A stretch of DNA of 5,300 bases from Hyphomicrobiales bacterium (lineage in GTDB: Bacteria; Pseudomonadota; Alphaproteobacteria; Rhizobiales; Beijerinckiaceae). Position numbers and translations under genes: made by a program. Location: NCBI GenBank assembly GCA_027489835.1, contig JAIXZF010000268.1:1-5300 (forward strand), in the 5' to 3' direction. The number at the start of each line of letters is the position of its first letter. Position 1 is the stretch's first letter. Under the pieces are notes generated by a model. It had not been told where the DNA came from and made no database searches. It saw only the letters and a list, made by a program, of their open reading frames with translations. Positions 1 to 4,853 of this stretch are shown here, piece by piece.

Positions 1-258
1 ATCGAGCGCATCGGCCGCTTCGATCCGATGAAGCCCAAGGACCATGCCGAGCGCGTGGTGCTGGACCTCGAGAAGGCCGCCGCCTGGCTCGCCAAGGGCG
101 CCCAGCCGACCGACCGCGTCGCCCGCTTCCTCGACGCCGCCGGCCTGATCAAGCGCAAGGTCCGCAACAACCCCGAGAAGGCCGTTCCCGGCGACAAGAT
201 GAAGGAGCGCGCCGAGAAGAAGGCCGCCAAGCTGGCTGCGCCCGCCGCCGAGGCCTGA
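1..258 (+). CDS. rpsP: 30S ribosomal protein S16 (5'-truncated by window edge)
   Basis: C-terminal 85 residues of ribosomal protein S16, a primary-binding small-subunit protein that contacts 16S rRNA and helps 30S assembly. Seen: the frame is open from base 1 and ends with TGA at 256-258. The core reads IGRFDPMKPKD (residues 4-14 of the fragment), then a conserved block with LDLEKA, WLAKGAQPTDRVARFL and AAGL. These match the S16 fold's second half, where the PTD-VARFL segment is diagnostic. After this comes a basic, alanine-rich tail (NNPEKAVPGDKMKERAEKKAAKL and on), typical of alphaproteobacterial S16 and probably disordered. The start codon lies upstream of the window. It is the first gene of the rpsP-rimM-trmD group, but a 149-bp gap with a palindromic repeat separates it from rimM, wider than usual inside this operon. 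Identity is close to certain. Confidence 0.97.
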   Translation: MERIGRFDPMKPKDHAERVVLDLEKAAAWLAKGAQPTDRVARFLDAAGLIKRKVRNNPEKAVPGDKMKERAEKKAAKLAAPAAEA

Positions 259-272
259 GCGCCACCGAGCAT

Positions 273-393
273 CGTCATTCCGGGGCCGCCGCATCGCGGC
301 GGAGCCCGGAACCCAACGGCGTGCGTCTTTACTCCGTTTGACGGCGCCAGCCTTGACGGGTTCCGGGCTCGGCCCAGCCGCACCGGAATGACG
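273..393. repeat. 121-bp nested palindromic element between rpsP and rimM
   Basis: Seen directly: the outer arms CGTCATTCCGG (273-283) and CCGGAATGACG (383-393) are perfect 11-bp inverted repeats. The inner arms GAGCCCGGAACCC (302-314) and GGGTTCCGGGCTC (358-370) are perfect 13-bp inverted repeats. A local hairpin, CCGCCGC-ATC-GCGGCGG (286-302), sits between the left arms. A shorter pair, AACGG (315-319) and CCGTT (334-338), lies in the centre. The element is non-coding and nearly fills the rpsP-rimM spacer, ending 14 nt before the rimM ATG. It resembles dispersed palindromic (REP/MITE-like) elements. From memory, ends of this type are frequent in Hyphomicrobiales genomes, but only one copy is present here, so dispersal is inferred. 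In the rpsP-rimM-trmD transcript it would fold as a stable structure. No T-tract follows any stem, so a classical intrinsic terminator is not supported. Confidence 0.8.
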
Positions 394-407
394 GACAGCG
401 GAACGCC

Positions 408-926
408 ATGAGCATGCCCTCCAGCCTCGTCCTTCTCGGCCGCTTCGGCCGCCCCCATGGGGTGAAGGGAGAGGTGCGGCTGCAATCCTTCACGGCCGAC
501 CCGTTGGCAATCACCGGCTACGGCCCGTTCACGAGCGCCGACGGTGCCCGCACCTTCCGCCTTTCGGCCCGCCCTGCCGGCGATATGCTGATCGCGCGCG
601 TCGATGGCGTCGCGACCCGCGAGGCGGCCGAGGCCCTGAACGGCATCGAGCTGTTCGCGCCCCGCGAGCGCCTGCCCTCCCCCACCGAGGAGGACGAGTT
701 CCTCATGGCCGACCTCGTCGGCTGCGAGGCCGTGCTGGCGGATGGAACCGTCATCGGCGCCATCATCGACGTGCCCAACTATGGCGCGGGCGACCTTCTC
801 GACATCCGGCCCGCCAGGGGCGGCCCCAGCATCCTGATGCCCTTCACGCGCGCCTTCGCGCCGACGGTCGAGATCGCCGCGCGCCGCGTCGTCATCGACC
901 CGCCCGCCGGCCTGTTCGACGAGTAG
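408..926 (+). CDS. rimM: 16S rRNA processing / ribosome maturation factor RimM
   Basis: RimM (172 aa, normal length) binds S19 and the 30S head and assists 16S rRNA processing and late 30S assembly in the cytoplasm. Seen: the N-terminal RimM domain (about residues 8-88) opens with GRFGRPHGVKGEVRL (11-25). The C-terminal PRC-barrel (about 94-168) carries EEDEF (94-98), NYGAGDLLDI (124-133), LMPFTRAFAPTVE (143-155) and the closing DPPAGL (164-169). All are family signatures. Start: ATG at 408 has a weak GGA 5 nt upstream; a second in-frame ATG at 414 is possible and would remove two residues. The conserved core begins well after both. The leader is largely the palindromic repeat, so translation initiation may depend on how that RNA folds. 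The stop (924-926) lies 3 nt before trmD, suggesting translational coupling. In the EDEYY segment implicated in ribosome binding in E. coli, this protein has F98-L99 instead of two tyrosines. Confidence 0.96.
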   Translation: MSMPSSLVLLGRFGRPHGVKGEVRLQSFTADPLAITGYGPFTSADGARTFRLSARPAGDMLIARVDGVATREAAEALNGIELFAPRERLPSPTEEDEFLMADLVGCEAVLADGTVIGAIIDVPNYGAGDLLDIRPARGGPSILMPFTRAFAPTVEIAARRVVIDPPAGLFDE

Positions 927-929
927 GCC

Positions 930-1613
930 ATGAACTTCCGCGCCACGATCCTCACGCTCTACCCGGAAATGTTTCCCGGCCCGCTTGGGGTCTCGCTGTC
1001 CGGCGAGGCGCTGAAATCCGGCCTGTGGTCGCTGGAGGCGCGGCAGATCCGCGAGCACGGCCTCGGCCGCCACCGCGCGGTGGACGACACGCCATCCGGC
1101 GGCGGCCCCGGCATGGTGCTGCGCTGCGACGTGCTGGGCGCCGCCATCGACGCGGCCTGCCCGCCGGACGATGAGCGCCCGCGATTGCTGATGAGCCCGC
1201 GCGGCCGGCCCTTCTCGCAGTCGCGCGCGCGCGACCTCGCCGCCGGGCCCGGAATCGTCATCATCTGCGGACGCTTCGAGGGCGTCGACGAGCGGGTGAT
1301 TGAGGCACGCGGGCTCGAGGAGGTCTCGATCGGCGATTACGTCCTCTCGGGCGGCGAGATCCCGGCCATGGTGTTGCTCGATGCCTGCGTGAGGCTCATC
1401 CCCGGCGTCATGGGCAAGGTGCATTCGGGCGATGAGGAAAGCTTCGAGAACGGGCTGCTCGAATATCCGCACTACACCCGCCCGCGCGAGTGGGAAGGCC
1501 GCTCCATCCCGGATGTGCTCAACAGCGGCGACCATGCCGCGATCGCCAGATGGCGCCGCGCCCGCGCCCTTGAGCTGACGAAAGCCCGCAGGCCGGACCT
1601 CATCGGCGACTGA
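930..1613 (+). CDS. trmD: tRNA (guanine-N1-)-methyltransferase TrmD
   Basis: TrmD uses S-adenosylmethionine to methylate N1 of G37, 3' of the anticodon, in tRNAs for Leu, Pro and Arg; loss causes +1 frameshifting. It is a SPOUT-class trefoil-knot homodimer. Seen in 227 aa: LYPEMF (10-15), GGGPGM (57-62), the SAM-knot segments CGRFEGVDERV (113-123) and SIGDYVLSGGE (133-143), and LLEYPHYTRP (176-185), all family hallmarks. By alignment from memory to the H. influenzae enzyme, the catalytic Arg154 corresponds to R155 and the proton-accepting Asp169 to E170 (in DEESF). The acidic function is kept but the residue is Glu, a substitution I believe is common. The protein ends at RRPDLIGD, about 25 residues short of gammaproteobacterial TrmD, so it lacks the C-terminal tail. 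It starts 3 nt after the rimM stop and ends 7 bp before the convergent mtaB stop. No rplS follows, unlike the classical operon. Confidence 0.97.
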   Translation: MNFRATILTLYPEMFPGPLGVSLSGEALKSGLWSLEARQIREHGLGRHRAVDDTPSGGGPGMVLRCDVLGAAIDAACPPDDERPRLLMSPRGRPFSQSRARDLAAGPGIVIICGRFEGVDERVIEARGLEEVSIGDYVLSGGEIPAMVLLDACVRLIPGVMGKVHSGDEESFENGLLEYPHYTRPREWEGRSIPDVLNSGDHAAIARWRRARALELTKARRPDLIGD

Positions 1614-1620
1614 CCGCCCT

Positions 1621-2901
1621 TCAGGCCGCGATGAGCGCGGCCCCGTCGCTGGCCGTGGCCTGGACAGGAAGGATGCGCCCCGGCTCGATGCCGCCGGGAA
1701 AGCGCACCAGTGTGAAGTCCTCGGCCCTGCCGACATCGCCCCGCTCGGTCAGCACGCTCAGCCTGCGCCCAGCCTGCGCGCTCACATGCGCGCCGAGCGC
1801 CGCCGCCCCCACGGCCCTGAGCCGCCGCGCGCGCCCGGCAATCACGTCGCCCGGCAGCTGCGGCATCCGCGCTGCTGGCGTGCCGGGCCGGGGCGAAAAG
1901 GGGAAGACATGAAGGTGGGCGATCCCGCATTCGGCCACCAGATCGACGGACCGGCCGAACGCGGCCTCGTCCTCGGTGGGGAAGCCCGCGATCAGGTCGG
2001 CGCCGAAGGCCATGTCGGGCCGCAAGGCGCGCATCTCGGCGCAGAAGGAGATGGCGTCGGTGCGGCCATGGCGGCGCTTCATGCGCTTGAGGATGATGTC
2101 ATCGCCCGATTGCAACGAAAGGTGCAGGTGCGGCATCAGCCGCGGCTCCTCCGCGAAGGCTGCCTTCAACGTGTCGTCGGCTTCGACCGCGTCGATGGAC
2201 GACAATCTGAGGCGCGGCAGCTCCGGCACATGCCGGAGCACCGCGCGCACCAGCGTGCCCAGGGAGGGGGCACCCGGCAGGTCACGGCCATAGCCCGTCA
2301 TGTCCACGCCGGTCAGCACCACCTCGCTGACGCCCTCGGCCGCGAGCCGCGCCACCTGCTCGACGACGGCGCCCATGGGCACGGAGCGCGACGGGCCACG
2401 GCCGAAGGGGATGATGCAGAAGGTGCAGCGATGATCGCAGCCGTTCTGCACCTGCACGAAGGCTCGCGTATGGCTCTCAAAAGCGTCGAGCATGTGCGGC
2501 GCCATCTCGCGAACCGCCATGATGTCGCCGACGCGCACCTTCTCCTCCGCATCGAGGCCTAAGGACGAAGCGCCGAAGCTGTTGGAGGCCGCGAGCCCGG
2601 CCCAGGTCGAGGGCAGCGTCTTCTCATGGTTGCCGAGCACGAGCGACACTTCGGAAAGGGCCGAGAAGCTCTCCGGCTCCACCTGCGCCGCGCAGCCCGT
2701 CACCAAGATGCGGGCCTCGGGATTCTCGCGCTTGAGCCGGCGCACGGCCTGCCGCGCCTGGCGGCTGGCCTCGGCCGTCACCGCGCAGCTGTTGACAACG
2801 ATGAGGTCGCCGAGCCCGGCCGCCTCGGCCTGACGGCGGATCGCCTCGCTCTCATGCAGGTTGAGACGGCAGCCGAAATTGACGACGCGTACGCCCGCCA
2901 C
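1621..2901 (-). CDS. mtaB: tRNA (N6-threonylcarbamoyladenosine(37)-C2)-methylthiotransferase MtaB
   Basis: A radical-SAM methylthiotransferase that inserts a methylthio group at C2 of t6A37 in ANN-decoding tRNAs, giving ms2t6A. Seen in 426 aa: an N-terminal MTTase domain with the three cluster-binding cysteines C11 (NFGCRLN), C39 (NSCAVT) and C70 (TGCAAQ). The radical-SAM motif CX3CX2C is C155, C159, C162 (NGCDHRCTFCIIPFGRG). Core motifs LTGVDMTGYG (196-205), LHLSLQSGDD (259-268), ADLIAGFPTE (301-310) and HVFPFSPRPGTPA (331-343) follow, then a short TRAM-like RNA-binding tail (about 372-426). The GCRLN and GPSRS signatures favour the MtaB branch over MiaB and RimO. Start is GTG at 2901-2899; no strong Shine-Dalgarno is visible. 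The frame starts only 4 nt after the dapF stop, so coupled translation is likely. It converges with trmD, 7 bp apart. Confidence 0.94.
   Translation of the reverse strand: MAGVRVVNFGCRLNLHESEAIRRQAEAAGLGDLIVVNSCAVTAEASRQARQAVRRLKRENPEARILVTGCAAQVEPESFSALSEVSLVLGNHEKTLPSTWAGLAASNSFGASSLGLDAEEKVRVGDIMAVREMAPHMLDAFESHTRAFVQVQNGCDHRCTFCIIPFGRGPSRSVPMGAVVEQVARLAAEGVSEVVLTGVDMTGYGRDLPGAPSLGTLVRAVLRHVPELPRLRLSSIDAVEADDTLKAAFAEEPRLMPHLHLSLQSGDDIILKRMKRRHGRTDAISFCAEMRALRPDMAFGADLIAGFPTEDEAAFGRSVDLVAECGIAHLHVFPFSPRPGTPAARMPQLPGDVIAGRARRLRAVGAAALGAHVSAQAGRRLSVLTERGDVGRAEDFTLVRFPGGIEPGRILPVQATASDGAALIAA
1624..1642. terminator. possible bidirectional hairpin at the trmD/mtaB junction
   Basis: GGCCGCG (1624-1630) and CGCGGCC (1636-1642) are perfect 7-bp inverted repeats around the loop ATGAG. 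They start 10 nt past the trmD stop and lie inside the last codons of mtaB. The all-GC stem is symmetric, so it would form in both transcripts, and the position suits a shared termination or 3'-end stabilising structure. No U-tract follows on either strand, so this is not a canonical intrinsic terminator. In coding DNA of this GC content such a stem can occur by chance. Confidence 0.35.
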
Positions 2902-2905
2902 GGGG

Positions 2906-3799
2906 TCACGCGTCCCGGAACAGCGCAGCGCTCAGCCGGCCTTCATGTTCGAAGGCCACGGGGCCGGTCATCAGCACGTGCCCGTCGCTCTCGCGCCACT
3001 CGATCACGAGGTCGCCGCCCGGCAGCGAGACGGTCGCCTTCCGGTCGGCAAGGTCGCGCCGCACCGCGGCGACGAGCGCGGCGCAGGCGCCCGAGCCGCA
3101 GGCCTTGGTCAGACCCGCGCCGCGTTCCCAGACCCTGAGGATGATATGATCGCGCCTCGGCGTGGCCGCCAGCGAGATGTTGGCCCGGTCGGGAAAGATC
3201 GGATGGTTCTCGAGCAGCGGCCCGAACCGCTCCAGATCGTAGCGATAGGGATCGTCGACGAAGAACACGGCGTGGGGGTTGCCCATCGACACCACGCCCG
3301 GCGTGTGCAGCACCGGATCGTCGATCGGCCCGATCTGCAATTCGATGCCCGAGGTGTCGAAGAACGGATCGCGCGTCGGGATGTCCTGCCAGTTCAGCTT
3401 GGGCGGGCCCATGTCGACGGTAAAGCCTCCATCGGCCAGCGGCTTGATGGGCAGGAGCCCGCCGCGCGTCTCGACGGTCAGCGGCCTGACGCCGGAGCCC
3501 ATGCCCGCATCCGACATCATGGCCCAGCCGACGCAGCGCGTGCCGTTGCCGCAGGCGCCGGCCTCCGAGCCGTCGGTGTTGTAGATGCGCACATAGGCGT
3601 CCGATCCCGGCGAGACCGGATCGTGCAGCACCATGAGCTGATCGAAGAAGGAGCCCTGAGCCCGGGCGATGGCGCGCGCATCGGCGGCCCGCACGCGGAT
3701 GGATTCGCCGCGCAGGTCGAGAATGACGATCTCGTTCCCGAGGCCGTTCATCTTCAGGTATCGCCGTTCGGCGAGCGGGTTGTCGATGGCTGGGGTCAT
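2906..3799 (-). CDS. dapF: diaminopimelate epimerase
   Basis: DapF is a PLP-independent racemase that converts LL- to meso-diaminopimelate, the direct lysine precursor and a peptidoglycan cross-linking residue, by two-base catalysis with a cysteine pair. Seen in 297 aa: the opening LKMNGLGNEIVILDLRG (15-31), first catalytic cysteine C83 in GACGNGTRC (81-89), the substrate-binding VSMGNPHAVFF (170-180), WERGAGLT (224-231), and second cysteine C234 in KACGSGACA (232-240). Both halves of the pseudo-symmetric fold are complete, and both catalytic residues are present. Start: ATG at 3799-3797 gives the short N-terminal extension usual in alphaproteobacteria; the only internal alternative, M17, would cut into the first strand. 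No Shine-Dalgarno precedes it, and a strong promoter lies immediately upstream, suggesting a very short or absent leader. The TGA stop is 4 nt from the mtaB GTG, so the two genes are probably co-transcribed. Confidence 0.97.
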   Translation of the reverse strand: MTPAIDNPLAERRYLKMNGLGNEIVILDLRGESIRVRAADARAIARAQGSFFDQLMVLHDPVSPGSDAYVRIYNTDGSEAGACGNGTRCVGWAMMSDAGMGSGVRPLTVETRGGLLPIKPLADGGFTVDMGPPKLNWQDIPTRDPFFDTSGIELQIGPIDDPVLHTPGVVSMGNPHAVFFVDDPYRYDLERFGPLLENHPIFPDRANISLAATPRRDHIILRVWERGAGLTKACGSGACAALVAAVRRDLADRKATVSLPGGDLVIEWRESDGHVLMTGPVAFEHEGRLSAALFRDA

Positions 3800-3811
3800 G
3801 GCTGGGGCGCT

Positions 3812-3840
3812 TCTATAGGGTAATCGGAGGCCGATGACAA
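3812..3840 (-). promoter_or_regulatory. sigma-70-type promoter for dapF-mtaB
   Basis: Read on the - strand, TTGTCA (3840-3835) is followed after exactly 17 nt by TATAGA (3817-3812). These differ from the housekeeping consensus TTGACA / TATAAT at one and two positions respectively, which stands out in DNA this GC-rich. A start site 6-8 nt past the -10 would fall around 3804-3806, only about 5-7 nt before the dapF ATG at 3799. The promoter is a visible match; its activity and the nearly leaderless transcript are inferred. Confidence 0.65.
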
Positions 3841-3922
3841 AGGCGCGACTTCAGGCAAGGCGCTGTGCTTGCGCCGGTTCCGCCGTCTCGCAACCTCCTC
3901 AATCCATGCCTATGCTTCGCGC

Positions 3923-3928
3923 TACAAT
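3923..3928 (+). promoter_or_regulatory. possible -10 element for the GyrI-like gene
   Basis: TACAAT matches the -10 consensus at five of six positions and lies about 20 nt before the preferred start codon. Transcription would begin near 3935, just ahead of an AGG (3938-3940) spaced 7 nt from ATG 3948. No convincing -35 hexamer occurs 16-18 nt upstream, so the site is weak or needs an activator. Its value is mainly as support for the short-form start rather than the upstream ATG at 3834. Confidence 0.35.
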
Positions 3929-3947
3929 CCGAATCACAGGTTTCAGG

Positions 3948-4841
3948 ATGGCCGTCATGCGCCAGTTCACACGATGCTCGCGCGGCGATGCAGCGCTTCG
4001 CCACGCCGCCCGCCGCGCCGCCGCGCCGCTCGTCATCGCGGCGGCGCTGGCCGGACTTTCCGCCGCCACGGCGATGGCGCAGGGAACGGTCGCGCCGCCG
4101 GCCCCCGTCGAGAGCGCGCCGCTGGCCGCGCCGCCCGGCGCGCCTCCGCCCGCGGCTCCGTTGCAGGCCGAGCCCGCTCCTGCTCCGCAGGGCGCGCCAT
4201 CGCTGGCCCAGCCAGCGCCAGCCATCCCGCCTGTGCCGACCGTCCCGCCCCTGTCGCCGCCGACGCCGGGTCAGCCGCCAGCCCTCGCGCAGCCGCCGGC
4301 CGTCTCCCCGCCACAGACCGCGCAGCCTGCCTTGCCGGTCGACCGCAACGCCACCCTCGCGGGCCGCCCCGGCGATCCGATGGGCGTCGACGCCATTGCG
4401 CTCGAGCCGAAGCCGGCGCTGATCGTCTCGGGCCAGGCCACATGGGACAAGGGTCTCGAGACGCTGTCGGAAGTGTTCCGCCGGCTCGATGCGGACGCGG
4501 CCCGGCTCGGCCTCCAGGTGGCGGGCCGGCCCCTCACCTACTTCGTCGAAACCGACGACATGGGCTTCCGCTACGACGCGTTCCTGCCCGTGGACCGCCT
4601 GCCGGAGACGGGAGCCGCGCTGGGCGACATCCGCGCCGGCGCGACCCCTGCGGGACCGGCGCTGCGGTTCACGCACAAGGCACCCTACGAGGACATCGAC
4701 GGCACCTATGAGGGGATCACGGCCTATCTCGACGCCAAGGGCCTCGTGGTGCGCGATCAGTTCATCGAGGAGTATGTCGGCGATCCGCGCGACGGCGCGG
4801 ACGCCAACTTCGAAGTCAACGTCTACGTCCAGCCGCGCTGA
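3948..4841 (+). CDS. exported Pro/Ala-rich protein with GyrI-like effector-binding domain
   Basis: A 297-aa protein of unknown specific function. Seen: a basic N-region with RR at 22-23, then a hydrophobic Ala/Leu segment (about 24-42) ending AMA-Q, a good signal peptidase I site after residue 44. Residues about 45-131 are a low-complexity Pro/Ala/Gln linker with many PP and APAP steps. Residues about 155-296 resemble the GyrI-like / AraC effector-binding fold: HKAPYEDIDGTYEG (243-256), EEYVGDP (274-280) and the terminal strand EVNVYVQ (289-295). That fold binds small amphipathic ligands in regulators and inhibits gyrase in SbmC; here there is no DNA-binding domain, and export implies a periplasmic role, perhaps ligand binding. 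Start: ATG 3948 has AGG 7 nt upstream; ATG 3957 has AGGA 8 nt upstream and is nearly as good. The frame is open from ATG 3834, but that adds 38 residues before the signal peptide and overlaps the dapF promoter. Divergent from dapF, convergent with the next gene. Confidence 0.82.
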   Translation: MAVMRQFTRCSRGDAALRHAARRAAAPLVIAAALAGLSAATAMAQGTVAPPAPVESAPLAAPPGAPPPAAPLQAEPAPAPQGAPSLAQPAPAIPPVPTVPPLSPPTPGQPPALAQPPAVSPPQTAQPALPVDRNATLAGRPGDPMGVDAIALEPKPALIVSGQATWDKGLETLSEVFRRLDADAARLGLQVAGRPLTYFVETDDMGFRYDAFLPVDRLPETGAALGDIRAGATPAGPALRFTHKAPYEDIDGTYEGITAYLDAKGLVVRDQFIEEYVGDPRDGADANFEVNVYVQPR

Positions 4842-4847
4842 TGCGGC
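4832..4847. terminator. short hairpin at the convergent junction of the last two genes
   Basis: GCCGC (4832-4836) and GCGGC (4843-4847) flank a 6-nt loop that contains the TGA stop of the GyrI-like gene. The stem is only 5 bp and no T-run follows on either strand. It is the sole candidate 3'-end structure in the 12-bp gap between the convergent stops (4841 and 4854), so it is listed with low confidence. Confidence 0.2.
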
Positions 4848-4853
4848 GGGTCG

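Noticed and set aside
286..302. Intrinsic terminator after rpsP
   Set aside because: The 7-bp stem is strong, but no T-run follows, and rimM and trmD need transcription through it unless another promoter exists. I found no good -10 downstream of the TTGACG matches at 338 and 353.
1786..2562. 258-codon open frame on the + strand
   Set aside because: Antisense to the radical-SAM core of mtaB; the composition is His/Arg/Gly-rich and there are no motifs.
2861..3823. 320-codon open frame on the + strand
   Set aside because: It lies antisense to the whole of dapF, which has complete catalytic motifs. The translation is His/Arg/Gly/Asp-rich with no recognisable family, as expected of a mirror frame in high-GC DNA.
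3834..3947. In-frame upstream extension of the GyrI-like gene from ATG 3834
   Set aside because: It would put 38 residues before a normal signal peptide, and its start codon overlaps the -35 of the dapF promoter. The AGG before 3948 and the -10 at 3923 support the shorter form.
3813..4676. 287-codon open frame on the - strand
   Set aside because: Antisense to the exported GyrI-like gene. It is extremely Arg/Gly-rich, a by-product of the Pro/Ala codons on the other strand.
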